Below, piece after piece: positions 26,896 through 35,979 of a DNA stretch of 45,212 nucleotides; positions within the stretch are counted from its first letter, which is position 1; each line of letters begins with the position of its first letter. The DNA lies in NCBI GenBank assembly GCA_014804795.1, contig JAAUZC010000043.1:1-45212 (forward strand). Direction: 5' to 3'. Below the pieces are notes generated by a model. It saw only the letters and a list, made by a program, of their open reading frames with translations. It did no database searches and had not been told where the DNA came from. The stretch is from Lachnospiraceae bacterium. GTDB taxonomy: Bacteria > Bacillota > Clostridia > Lachnospirales > Lachnospiraceae. A program made the position numbers and the translations under genes.

Positions 26896-29205
26896 ATGGA
26901 AGAGAGTAACAAAACGGTTATTGAAGATGGGAAAATGGAACCGGTCGGTGATTATGAAGGGCCTGAAGATCTATATCAGGGTCTGATTTCACGTGTGAGA
27001 AAATATCATCCGTCTGACGATATTACCCTGATCGAAAAGGCTTATCATCTTGCCCATGACGCCCACCAGGGGCAGGTTCGAAAGTCCGGCGAGCCGTATA
27101 TTATCCATCCCTTATGCGTCGGTATTATACTGGCGAAACTGGAGATGGATAAGGAAACGATTGCGGCAGGGCTTCTGCATGATGTGGTGGAGGATACGCT
27201 GTATACGGAAGAGGAATTGAAAGAAATGTTCGGCGAGGATGTGACGCTTCTTGTGGACGGCGTGACAAAACTGCAGCATTTCAACATGGAGGGCACCGGG
27301 AGCGTTGGAAAAGCCACTGATAAAGTGGATATTCAGGCGGAAAATCTGCGGAAGATGTTTCTTGCTATGGCAAAAGACATCAGAGTGATCATTATCAAGC
27401 TGGCAGACAGACTGCACAATATGAGAACGCTGAAATTCATGCCGCCGGAGAAACAGCAGAGGATCGCGAGGGAGACGTTGGATATTTATTCTCCGATCGC
27501 CGACAGGCTTGGTATCAGTAAGATCAAGGTGGAGTTGGATGATCTGTCTCTCAAATATCTGGAGCCGGAGGCTTACTATGATCTGGTGGAAAAGATTGAT
27601 ACAAGAAAAAGTGTGCGGGAGGCTTATATTCAGTCTATCGTGGATGAAGTGAAGACTCATATTGATGCGGCAAATATCAAGGCTTCGGTAGACGGGCGGA
27701 TCAAGCACTTTTTCAGCATCTACCGGAAGATGGTCAACCAGAGTAAGACCCTTGACCAGATTTATGATCTGTTTGCGGTGCGGGTTATTGTGGATTCCAT
27801 CAAAGACTGCTATGCGGTCCTGGGGGTGATCCATGAGATGTATACGCCTATTCCGGGGCGTTTTAAAGATTATATCGCTATGCCGAAGGCAAATATGTAT
27901 CAGTCCCTGCATACAACGTTGATCGGGGCGGAGGGAAAGCCTTTTGAGATACAGATTCGGACGGAAGACATGCACAAAGCGGCGGAATACGGTATTGCTG
28001 CACACTGGAAATATAAGGAAGCTTCCGATGGAAAGAAGATCGGAAAAGATCAGTCCGAGGCGGAAAAGATGGCGTGGCTGCGCCAGATTCTGGAATGGCA
28101 GCAGGATAATACCAATAACAGAGAGTTCATGAATCTGATAAAGAATGATCTGGACCTGTTTTCTGACAGTGTGTACTGTTTTACGCCAAACGGCGAGGTG
28201 AAGACCCTGCCCGCGGGCTCTACACCGATCGATTTTGCATATGCTGTGCACAGTGCGGTGGGGAACCGTATGATAGGCGCAAGAGTTAACGACAGACTGG
28301 TGACCATTGAGTATGAGATACAGAATGGCGACAGGATAGAGATACTGACGTCCCAGAATGCAAAGGGGCCGAGCAGAGACTGGCTGAAACTGGTCAAGAG
28401 CACACAGGCCAGAAACAAGATCAACCAGTGGTTTAAGAATGAATTAAAGGAAGACAATATTGTAAAAGGCAAAGATATGATAGCGGCTTATTGTAAGGCA
28501 AAGGCTATCAATCAGGCCGATATCATGACGTCCGAATATATGGATGCGCTCATGCATAAGTATGGGTTCAGGGACTGGGATTCCGTGCTTGCTGCCGTAG
28601 GGCACGGCGGCTTAAAAGAGGGCCAGATCATCAACCGGATGGTGGAATTTTATGAGCGGGATCATAAAAAGAACATGACCGATGAGGAGGCCATGGCGGC
28701 CATTGAGGAAAATGCAAACAGCCGCAGCCAGCAGACCGGCAGGGGCGGTATTGTGGTCAAAGGCGTACATGATGTTTCCGTGCATTTCAGCAAATGCTGT
28801 TCCCCGGTGCCGGGTGATGAGATCGTAGGATTTGTCACAAGAGGCAGAGGCATTTCTGTCCATCGGACGGACTGTGTCAATGTAATTAATCTGGATGAGG
28901 TGGACAGAGAACGCCTGATTGAAGCGGAATGGCAGATACTGGAGGGAGAAAACGCCGGCCAGGAAAGATATTTCACGGAGATCACAATTTACGGAAACAA
29001 CAGAAGCGGTCTGCTGGCGGATATTTCCAAGGCACTGACGGAAAAAGGGATCGATATCTGTTCCATGAATACAAGGGTGAGTAAACAGGGGATAGCTACC
29101 CTTGTGACAACATTTTATATTTCCGGCAGGGAAGAGCTGAACCGTATTATTGAAAAGATCCGCTTGATAGAAAGTGTGCTGGACGTAGAAAGGACGACGG
29201 GCTGA
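26896..29205 (+). CDS. rel: bifunctional (p)ppGpp synthetase/hydrolase (RelA/SpoT)
   Basis: A 769-residue long RSH protein. The HD hydrolase domain (about 50-190) has AHQGQVRKSGEPYIIHPL and LLHDVVEDTLYTEEEL. The synthetase domain (about 240-355) has YDLFAVRVIV and GRFKDYIAMPKANMYQSLHT. The TGS domain (about 400-460) starts CFTPNGEVKTLPAGSTPIDF. A zinc-finger-like region with FSKCCSPVPGD follows, and an ACT domain ends the protein (about 690-765). Both active sites look intact. It makes and degrades the stringent alarmone in response to uncharged tRNA on ribosomes. Its stop overlaps the start of the MBL gene. Confidence 0.98.
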   Translation: MEESNKTVIEDGKMEPVGDYEGPEDLYQGLISRVRKYHPSDDITLIEKAYHLAHDAHQGQVRKSGEPYIIHPLCVGIILAKLEMDKETIAAGLLHDVVEDTLYTEEELKEMFGEDVTLLVDGVTKLQHFNMEGTGSVGKATDKVDIQAENLRKMFLAMAKDIRVIIIKLADRLHNMRTLKFMPPEKQQRIARETLDIYSPIADRLGISKIKVELDDLSLKYLEPEAYYDLVEKIDTRKSVREAYIQSIVDEVKTHIDAANIKASVDGRIKHFFSIYRKMVNQSKTLDQIYDLFAVRVIVDSIKDCYAVLGVIHEMYTPIPGRFKDYIAMPKANMYQSLHTTLIGAEGKPFEIQIRTEDMHKAAEYGIAAHWKYKEASDGKKIGKDQSEAEKMAWLRQILEWQQDNTNNREFMNLIKNDLDLFSDSVYCFTPNGEVKTLPAGSTPIDFAYAVHSAVGNRMIGARVNDRLVTIEYEIQNGDRIEILTSQNAKGPSRDWLKLVKSTQARNKINQWFKNELKEDNIVKGKDMIAAYCKAKAINQADIMTSEYMDALMHKYGFRDWDSVLAAVGHGGLKEGQIINRMVEFYERDHKKNMTDEEAMAAIEENANSRSQQTGRGGIVVKGVHDVSVHFSKCCSPVPGDEIVGFVTRGRGISVHRTDCVNVINLDEVDRERLIEAEWQILEGENAGQERYFTEITIYGNNRSGLLADISKALTEKGIDICSMNTRVSKQGIATLVTTFYISGREELNRIIEKIRLIESVLDVERTTG

Positions 29206-29837
29206 TGGCAAATTTGAAAATCGGAAGAATTACATTGGGTTCCTGTGCAACGAACTGTTATTTTGTATACCGGGAGGGAGCGAAAAAAGTATTGTTTTTT
29301 GACCCGGCGGATCAGGGGGAGTATTTGTATCAGGCGCTGACGGGAAAGGGTTTTGAGATAGCCGCGATCCTTTTGACACACGGACATTTTGATCATATCT
29401 GGGGAGCGCAGAAACTGCGGGAGCTTTCCGGGGCAAAAATATATGCCTGTAAAGAGGAGGAGAAGCTTCTTTTAGATGCAAACATGAATGTATCGGAGAT
29501 GGCAGGAAGAGCCTGCACGGTGAAAGCAAACGGGTTTCTCGAGGACGGGCAGGAAGAGACGATCGCGGATATGACGTTCCGTGTGATTCTGACACCGGGC
29601 CATACAGGGGGAAGCTGCTGTTACTATTTTGAGGAAGACGGTATTTTAGTCAGCGGTGATACACTGTTTCAGGAATCGGTGGGCAGGACGGATTTTCCGA
29701 CCGGGTCCTATTCGGAGATCATCCGTTCCATCAAAGAGAAGCTTTTTGTGCTGCCGGATGGAGTGAGGGTATATCCCGGGCACGGGGATGCTACTTCGAT
29801 CGGGTATGAGAAGATTCATAATCCGTTTTGTGTTTGA
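29205..29837 (+). CDS. MBL-fold metallo-hydrolase (glyoxalase II-like)
   Basis: A 210-residue protein. The metal-binding motif LTHGHFDHIWG (about 57-67) is complete. TPGHTGGSCCYYFEEDGILV and SGDTLFQESVGRTDF carry the next His and Asp ligands, and YPGHGDATSIGYEK ends the site. Proteins of this type occur after rel in many Clostridia. They hydrolyse thioesters or related bonds, and the physiological substrate is not established. The start codon overlaps the rel stop, implying coupled translation. Confidence 0.92.
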   Translation: MANLKIGRITLGSCATNCYFVYREGAKKVLFFDPADQGEYLYQALTGKGFEIAAILLTHGHFDHIWGAQKLRELSGAKIYACKEEEKLLLDANMNVSEMAGRACTVKANGFLEDGQEETIADMTFRVILTPGHTGGSCCYYFEEDGILVSGDTLFQESVGRTDFPTGSYSEIIRSIKEKLFVLPDGVRVYPGHGDATSIGYEKIHNPFCV

Positions 29838-29930
29838 GAAAGAAATGAATCATTGATAATAAGGGGAGTAGCCGCTTGGTTTTGGAAGGAAATTGAAGCG
29901 GTTATTTTCGTTTCATGCATGGAGACAAAA

Positions 29931-31355
29931 ATGTATATTGTAAAGATAAATAAAGCGAAGTACGAATATGATATTCATTCACTTGTCAAAGCATTTTATC
30001 CGGAGGAGGATGTAAAGGTACTCTCACCGGAATCGGCGGTAAAAGACAGAAAGATTTGGGAGATATCCCCCGGACTGGATATTTTTTTTGAGGAAAACGG
30101 CATAACGATAAACGGAAAAGCAGGCAAAAAGTATGCGCAGATCAGTGAAAAAGATGAGTTCAAGGCGGTGCTTTATCAGTACTTATCCGATCTGACAGAA
30201 AAAAAGCTGCCTTGGGGGAATCTGACCGGTATCAGACCCACAAAGATTGCAATGACCATGCTGGAAGAAGGAAAAAGCGAGGAGGAAATTGCCAATCATT
30301 TGCGGGAAAAGCATTTTGTGTCCGGGGAGAAAGCATTGCTCGGTATAGATATCGCAAAGAGAGAGCGGGATATCCTTGCGCCGCTTGACTATGAGAATGG
30401 GTATAGCTTATATATCGGAATCCCGTTTTGTCCCACCACCTGTCTGTACTGTTCCTTTACCTCTTTTCCGATTGTAAGCTGGAAGAAGAGAGTGGGGGAT
30501 TATCTTACCGCACTGGAGAAAGAGATTGATTTTACGGCGGAAATTTACCGGGATAAAAAGATAGATACAATCTATATCGGGGGCGGAACGCCGACAACAT
30601 TGGAGCCGGAGGAGCTGGAGCGGCTCTTTGACAGACTGGAGGAGGCCTTTGATCTGACGGGAGTAAAAGAGTTTACGGTAGAGGCAGGGCGCGCAGACAG
30701 TATCAGTGCGGAAAAACTGGCTGTTTTGAAAAAGCATGGCGTGACAAGGATTTCTGTGAATCCCCAGACAATGCACGATAAAACATTGAAACTGATCGGC
30801 AGACAGCATACCGTAAAGCAGGTCAAAGAGGCATTTTTTCTGGCAAGGCAGGCCGGGTTTACCAACATCAATATGGATATCATATTAGGGCTGCCCGGAG
30901 AGACAAAAGAGGATGTGGCGGCGACGATAGAAGCGATAAAGGAGCTCTCGCCGGATTCTCTCACGGTACATTCTCTTGCCGTGAAACGGGCGAGCCATCT
31001 GCGGGAATGGGTTGAGGAGCACGGTATTTCCATGCTGTTAAATACGGAAGAGACAATGCGGGTTGCCGCGGATGGGGCAAAAGCGCTTTCCATGAAGCCT
31101 TATTATCTCTACCGACAGAAAAATATGGCGGGTAATTTTGAGAATGTCGGATATGCCAGAGAGGGATGCTATGGTATCTATAATATACTGATCATGGAAG
31201 AGAAACAGACGATTGTGGCGCTTGGTGCAGGGACGATCAGCAAAAGGGTGTATCCCGACGGGCGGATCGAGAGAAGCGACAATGTGAAAGATGTTTCCCA
31301 ATATATCGGGAGAATCGGGGAAATGATAGAAAGAAAACGTGTACTATTGAGTTAA
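29931..31355 (+). CDS. hemZ: coproporphyrinogen III oxidase-like radical SAM protein HemZ
   Basis: About 474 residues. The radical SAM cluster motif CPTTCLYC is present (Cys at 167, 171 and 174). IDTIYIGGGTPTTLEPEEL, EFTVEAGRADSIS, GVTRISVNPQTMHDKTLKLIGR and INMDIILGLPGET follow the HemN/HemW layout. The N-terminal domain of about 150 residues is characteristic of HemZ. I chose ATG 29931, which has GGAG six bases upstream. ATG 29853 would add residues unlike the family. Its role in heme synthesis is proposed for Bacillus homologues. No other heme genes are here, so a different radical reaction cannot be excluded. Confidence 0.9.
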   Translation: MYIVKINKAKYEYDIHSLVKAFYPEEDVKVLSPESAVKDRKIWEISPGLDIFFEENGITINGKAGKKYAQISEKDEFKAVLYQYLSDLTEKKLPWGNLTGIRPTKIAMTMLEEGKSEEEIANHLREKHFVSGEKALLGIDIAKRERDILAPLDYENGYSLYIGIPFCPTTCLYCSFTSFPIVSWKKRVGDYLTALEKEIDFTAEIYRDKKIDTIYIGGGTPTTLEPEELERLFDRLEEAFDLTGVKEFTVEAGRADSISAEKLAVLKKHGVTRISVNPQTMHDKTLKLIGRQHTVKQVKEAFFLARQAGFTNINMDIILGLPGETKEDVAATIEAIKELSPDSLTVHSLAVKRASHLREWVEEHGISMLLNTEETMRVAADGAKALSMKPYYLYRQKNMAGNFENVGYAREGCYGIYNILIMEEKQTIVALGAGTISKRVYPDGRIERSDNVKDVSQYIGRIGEMIERKRVLLS

Positions 31356-31385
31356 GTACAATGTCAGGAGAGGAAACGATCGCGT

Positions 31386-32159
31386 ATGAATCAGACAGAG
31401 AGACGATATTTTCTGATAAAGGAACTTTTGGAAGAACAGCCGGAATACAGGAAAATGAGAATACCACAGGATACAACAGGGCAAAAGCGCCTCCTGCGTT
31501 CTCTTATGAATGTCCGGATGCCGGGGACAGCTACACAGGAGTTTCTGGCCGTTCAGGATGCTTATTTGCAGGAAGAGACTGCGGAGAAAGGAATTGTGGA
31601 TTTGGAAGATCTGGAACCGGTGCAGGAGGGCATTTATCTGTGGCAGGGAGATATCACCAGATTACGGTGTGATGCCATTGTCAATGCGGCGAACAGCGGG
31701 ATGACCGGATGTTATGCACCGTGCCACGGCTGTATTGATAACTGCATTCATACCTTTTCCGGCATACAGCTAAGACTTGCCTGTGCGGAATTGATGGAGA
31801 AACAGGGCCATAAGGAAGAGACGGGAAAGGCAAAGATCACACCGGGCTTTAACCTGCCCTGCAGGTATGTCATCCATACGGTGGGACCGATCGTTTCCGG
31901 AAGATTGACAGACAAGCACAAGGAACTGCTTGCTTCCTGTTATCATTCCTGTATGGAACTGGCAGAGGAAAATAGCTTGGAAAGTATTGCATTCTGCTGC
32001 ATTTCCACAGGTGAATTTCATTTTCCAAATGATACGGCGGCACAGATTGCAGTGCGCACGGTAAAAGAGTTTATGCAAAAAAAGTCCGGTATAAAGAAAG
32101 TGATTTTCAATGTATTTAAGGATATAGACAAACAGATTTATGAGAACTTGTTGATGTGA
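31386..32159 (+). CDS. zinc-containing macrodomain protein-ADP-ribose hydrolase
   Basis: A 257-residue protein with an N-terminal helical extension (about 1-85) and a macrodomain. ADP-ribose-binding motifs are LWQGDITRLRCDAIVNAANS (about 84-103) and CCISTGEFHFPNDTAA. The insertion GCYAPCHGCIDNCIHTFSG carries the Cys/His set of the zinc-macro class known from Streptococcus and Staphylococcus. There these enzymes reverse mono-ADP-ribosylation and sit with a SirTM sirtuin and lipoate genes. None of those partners is present here, so it acts alone or with distant genes. It starts 30 bases after hemZ, with AGGAGAGG before it. Confidence 0.9.
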   Translation: MNQTERRYFLIKELLEEQPEYRKMRIPQDTTGQKRLLRSLMNVRMPGTATQEFLAVQDAYLQEETAEKGIVDLEDLEPVQEGIYLWQGDITRLRCDAIVNAANSGMTGCYAPCHGCIDNCIHTFSGIQLRLACAELMEKQGHKEETGKAKITPGFNLPCRYVIHTVGPIVSGRLTDKHKELLASCYHSCMELAEENSLESIAFCCISTGEFHFPNDTAAQIAVRTVKEFMQKKSGIKKVIFNVFKDIDKQIYENLLM

Positions 32160-32166
32160 CATGCAA

Positions 32167-32202
32167 ACGCCGGAAACTCACATAAAAGTGTGTTTCCGGC
32201 GT
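32167..32202. terminator. hairpin between convergent genes
   Basis: ACGCCGGAAAC and its complement form a stem of about 14 pairs around the loop near TAAAAG, between the macrodomain gene and the convergent secreted-protein gene. No strong T-run follows, so termination is probable but not certain. Confidence 0.7.
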
Positions 32203-32232
32203 CTGGTGGTTTGGATAAAATTCCTTTTTATA

Positions 32233-32904
32233 TCAGTTGGATTCAACAACAGAATCTTCCACTACAGGAGGAACTGTGCTGAAATTGGACTCTTCCGTTT
32301 TAAGAGAACCTTCGTTCACACGGAAAGTATTCTCCGGGAAAGAATAGAGCCGTAAGGTCACCCATTCTTCTACACTTGATTCCACGTAGTCTACTGTACC
32401 GATTACAGCAATTGTCTGATCATCGGCACTGTCTTTTCTGATGTGCAGATTGGTAACATTATTATTAAAATTAACAGTGGCATTATCATATACATAGGCA
32501 TTAACCACATCACCGTTGACAGCGACGGTACTGTCTTTCAACACATATACATCTTCTACGCTGTTTGCGGTAACGACTGCATAAGGGGCATGGCAGAAAG
32601 TGATATTACCCAGACTCACCGGCAGTGTCAAATTCAGCATATGCTCAGAACCGTCAATAACGAGAATATCTCCGTCTTTGATAGACTGTGTCATATAATA
32701 CAGTTCTCTGTGGGAAACTTTATCCCGCCAGTAGTAATCGCCTGATTGATAGCGCCAGCCGCCTGCACTTTCTATATATTTTACAACATAAGTGACAGGT
32801 TCACTTTCTTCTTCAGCGGAAACCGGCAGTTTGTTTACATCAGTCATCAGAACTAATAAAACAGCAATGACAAGCAGGGAAACGATGGTTTTGATTTTTT
32901 TCAT
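32233..32904 (-). CDS. secreted protein of unknown function, beta-rich
   Basis: About 223 residues. I chose ATG 32904, which follows AGGAGG; the longer frame to 33009 has no ribosome site. The signal peptide is KKIKTIVSLLVIAVLLVLMT, probably cut after VSA. The mature part has short alternating hydrophobic strands (DILVIDGSEHMLNLTLPV, VYVLKDSTVAVNGDVVNAYV, VNFNNNVTNLHIR) with a rhythm of about 18-22 residues. This resembles the coils of a right-handed beta-helix or a bactofilin-like sheet. The C-terminus is acidic and rich in Thr, Pro and Val. No catalytic motif is seen. It is divergent from the first hybrid kinase. I do not recognise the family. Confidence 0.8.
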   Translation of the reverse strand: MKKIKTIVSLLVIAVLLVLMTDVNKLPVSAEEESEPVTYVVKYIESAGGWRYQSGDYYWRDKVSHRELYYMTQSIKDGDILVIDGSEHMLNLTLPVSLGNITFCHAPYAVVTANSVEDVYVLKDSTVAVNGDVVNAYVYDNATVNFNNNVTNLHIRKDSADDQTIAVIGTVDYVESSVEEWVTLRLYSFPENTFRVNEGSLKTEESNFSTVPPVVEDSVVESN

Positions 32905-33062
32905 GTTTATATCCTCCTGATTATAGTTTGCAATGTGTTGCTTTTTAAACGGGTGTATTGATTTCTGTTTAACGTATTTATTATACAATAAAGTATATGG
33001 CTGATGCAACAGGTTAATAAAAATATAAGAAATTTGATTTTTATCATAATATTCAATCTTCC

Positions 33063-33091
33063 TTGAAAGTAAATTTCATATATACTATAAT
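33063..33091 (+). promoter_or_regulatory. promoter of the first hybrid kinase
   Basis: TTGAAA (33063-33068), 17 bases and TATAAT (33086-33091) lie about 75 bases before the kinase start, in an AT-rich intergenic region shared with the divergent secreted-protein gene. Confidence 0.8.
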
Positions 33092-33167
33092 AGGCATATA
33101 TGCAAATATCTGTATGAGTCAGAATATCAGTGGATAATTTGATCATTACTTTCGGGAGATAGAAATC

Positions 33168-35735
33168 ATGGAAAAAAGAACAACACGATTTCTGAATGTG
33201 AGCCTTGTTCTGGTATCGTTCTTTTGTATGTTTATATTTATTATTCAGACAGTATGCATGAATCTTATGGGAGAAGATACCATAAGACAGTTGGGAGTTT
33301 TTTATATATCGGGAATCAGCGAGCAGATATCATCTCATTTTGGGACAGCCATGGAACTTCGGCTGTCTCAGGTGGAATCACTTGTGGATTCTGTTCCGCC
33401 CGGCCGCTATAGCGGCGAAAGTTCCATGAGGATAGAGCTGGCCTATAATGCCCGCTCATCAGGATTTGAATATCTGGCCTTTTATACGGAGGATGGAAAC
33501 TTTCACATGATCTACGGCTCCCAGGTGACGGCGGATGTCCCGGAGGACCTGCACCGTTCTGTTCAGGGAGGGAGATATAATGTCTGTGCAGGAAAAGATG
33601 CCGACGGGACGTCTGTTGTTTTAATGGGGGTGCCGGCTGTGTATCCCATGAGTGACGGCAATACGAGCATTGCATTGGTTGCGGGACTGCCAAGCAGTTA
33701 TCTCGATGATACATTGGAAAACAATATTCGCAGCGACAGTATGGAGTATTATATTATCCGCGAGGATGGCAGCTATGTCTTGAACAACAATGATGTGGAA
33801 GAAAATAATTATTTTGAGCGGGTTGAGACACTTTATGAAACCTACAATGGAAAAGAACCGGCCGAGTACGCAGAAGAACTTCGTGACGCGTTGGAAGCCG
33901 ACAGAGATTATACCAGTGAAGTCCGGATTTCGGGCGAGTACTGGAATATCTATTGTACGAGCCTTCCGAATTCGGAATGGCATCTGATTTTGAAAATTTC
34001 TCATAGTACGATGAATGAGACGGTAAATCTCCTTCAGAAAAGATGGCTCCGTGTCTCTATTGTCGGAGGCGGACTGATCATCTGTGCGCTGCTTCTTGTC
34101 TTTTTCGGATATCATCGTCTGACAAAACTGCAGATGAATGAGCTGGAGGAGGCAAGGAAAACGGCAGAACAGGCAATGCAGTCAGCGGAACGCTCTAACA
34201 GAGCGAAAAATGAGTTTCTCTCCAATATGAGCCATGACATCCGAACACCGATGAACGGGATCATGGGAATGACTTCCATTGCCATCAGCAGTCTGGATAA
34301 CCCGTCCAGGGTGCATTCCTGTTTAAAAAAGATACATATATCCAGCAGACATCTGATGGGACTGATCAACGATATGTTGGATATGTCCAAAATTGAGGGA
34401 GGGAAGCTTGCATTAAACATGGAGCCGCTCTGTATTCGTGATATTATGCAGAATATTGAGACGGTTATCCAGCCGCAGGTTCAGGAGAAAAAGCAGCATT
34501 TCAATATTTATGTGCATGATATCTATCATGAAAATGTGTGCTCGGACAGAGTCCGGTTATGCCAGATTCTATTGAACATTCTGGGCAATGCTGTTAAATT
34601 CACCCCGGAAGGCGGCACCATTGAGGCCGATTTGTATGAAGAACCTTCTTCGAAAGGGGATGGATATGTCTGTTCTCATCTGCATGTCAGGGATAACGGC
34701 ATAGGCATTTCCAGAGAATTTCAGGAGAAAATATTTGACGCATTTGCCAGAGAAGATAATGCCCGTGTGGATAAAACATCCGGTGCCGGAATGGGGCTGA
34801 CCATTACCAAACGTATTGTAGATGCAATGGGCGGCACTATCACTGTAGAAAGCGAACAGGGAAAGGGCAGTCATTTTCATATTGCGATCGATATGGAAAA
34901 AGCGGTGCACCAGGAGAAAGAGCTGTCTTTGCCGAAGCGGCATGTTCTGGTTGTAGATGACGATGAAAAGGCAGGAAAACTCGCCGTTTCTACGCTGGAA
35001 TCTATCGGGCTTGAGGCGGATGCCGCAACAGATATCAAACAGGCTTACCGGATGATAGAGGAGCGCCGCGGCAGAAACGGGCGCTATCACATGGTTCTGA
35101 TGGATTGGGATATACAGGGGCAGGATGGGATACAGGCTGCAGGAGAACTGTCTGAGCGTTTTGACCGGGAACTGCAGATCGTGCTTATCACGGAAGGTGA
35201 GTGGGATGAGCTGGAGATAAAAAGCGAAAAAACCGATATCTGCGGCTTTATTTCAAAACCTTTGTTCCGCTCCGGTCTTTATTATGGGCTGCGCCGGTTT
35301 ATAGAAACAGAGGCAGCGCAGCAGGAACAGGAAGAGGAATCTGACATTGGATTAAAGGGGAGACGTATACTTATAGCGGAAGATAATGAATTGAACTGGG
35401 AAATTGCCAATGAATTATTTGGTGAATTTGGTCTGGAAACGGAGTGGGCAGAAGACGGCCGGATGTGTGTGGAAATGTTTAAACAGTCTGCTCCGGGATG
35501 GTATGATGCCATATTAATGGATCTTCGAATGCCTGTTATGACAGGCTTTGAAGCATCCGAAGCGATCCGAAAGCTGAAACGCAAAGATGCGCAGACTATA
35601 CCGATCATTGCAGTCAGCGCAGATGCGTTTGTGGAGGATATTCAAAAATGTCTTGACTATGGTATGGATGCCCATACGGCGAAGCCCTTGGATACAGAGG
35701 AAGTTTTCTCCCTGCTAAAGCGGTATGTTCGTTAG
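33168..35735 (+). CDS. hybrid sensor histidine kinase with extracellular sensor and two receiver domains
   Basis: An 855-residue membrane kinase. Transmembrane helix 1 (about 11-31) and helix 2 (about 293-315) frame an extracellular region of about 260 residues that looks like a double Cache-type sensor. A coiled linker leads to HisKA with the phospho-His in SNMSHDIRTPMNGIMGM (His 356). The ATPase domain has NILGNAVKFTPEGG, DNGIGIS and GAGMGLTITKRIV. Receiver 1 has Asp 646 (LMDWDIQGQDG) and KPLF. Receiver 2 has Asp 785 (LMDLRMPVM) and KPL. No HPt domain and no DNA-binding output are present, so a separate phosphotransfer protein or regulator must complete the relay. The ligand is unknown. Confidence 0.93.
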   Translation: MEKRTTRFLNVSLVLVSFFCMFIFIIQTVCMNLMGEDTIRQLGVFYISGISEQISSHFGTAMELRLSQVESLVDSVPPGRYSGESSMRIELAYNARSSGFEYLAFYTEDGNFHMIYGSQVTADVPEDLHRSVQGGRYNVCAGKDADGTSVVLMGVPAVYPMSDGNTSIALVAGLPSSYLDDTLENNIRSDSMEYYIIREDGSYVLNNNDVEENNYFERVETLYETYNGKEPAEYAEELRDALEADRDYTSEVRISGEYWNIYCTSLPNSEWHLILKISHSTMNETVNLLQKRWLRVSIVGGGLIICALLLVFFGYHRLTKLQMNELEEARKTAEQAMQSAERSNRAKNEFLSNMSHDIRTPMNGIMGMTSIAISSLDNPSRVHSCLKKIHISSRHLMGLINDMLDMSKIEGGKLALNMEPLCIRDIMQNIETVIQPQVQEKKQHFNIYVHDIYHENVCSDRVRLCQILLNILGNAVKFTPEGGTIEADLYEEPSSKGDGYVCSHLHVRDNGIGISREFQEKIFDAFAREDNARVDKTSGAGMGLTITKRIVDAMGGTITVESEQGKGSHFHIAIDMEKAVHQEKELSLPKRHVLVVDDDEKAGKLAVSTLESIGLEADAATDIKQAYRMIEERRGRNGRYHMVLMDWDIQGQDGIQAAGELSERFDRELQIVLITEGEWDELEIKSEKTDICGFISKPLFRSGLYYGLRRFIETEAAQQEQEEESDIGLKGRRILIAEDNELNWEIANELFGEFGLETEWAEDGRMCVEMFKQSAPGWYDAILMDLRMPVMTGFEASEAIRKLKRKDAQTIPIIAVSADAFVEDIQKCLDYGMDAHTAKPLDTEEVFSLLKRYVR

Positions 35736-35765
35736 GGGTAATGTCAGCGGAAAGGAAATATTACT

Positions 35766-35943
35766 ATGAAAAAAATATATGCTTTGGCAGGTCCCCTGTT
35801 GTTGGCAGTTTTTTATGTTCCTGCAGCGGCAAAACCCCCGATATTTCAGAAGCGGTGAAGGATTTTCCTTCTCCGGACTGATCGTTGGAGTAACAGATGC
35901 TGTTTTTGCGGGAGGCTCTTTTACGGAGCCGAAGCGATATTGA
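35766..35943 (+). pseudogene. frameshifted lipoprotein gene between the two kinases
   Basis: After AAAGGAAAT an ATG opens KKIYALAGPLLLAVF, a lipoprotein signal. The frame then runs out. Restoring one T in the T-run at about 35809-35814 would give FLCSCSGKTPDISEAVKDF, with a proper lipobox (LCSC). That frame stops at 35881, and a third frame continues GLIVGVTDAVFAGGSFTE to a stop at 35943. This looks like the decayed start of an exported binding or sensor lipoprotein. The homopolymer break could also be a sequencing error, but the second break and the short length argue for real decay. Confidence 0.6.
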
Positions 35944-35979
35944 TAAAAGGATAGAAACAGAAGGGAAGAAAGACGAAGA

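Noticed and set aside
26999-28251. Long minus-strand frame inside rel
   Set aside because: It is the antisense shadow of a clearly conserved gene, with His/Arg/Leu-rich composition typical of such shadows.
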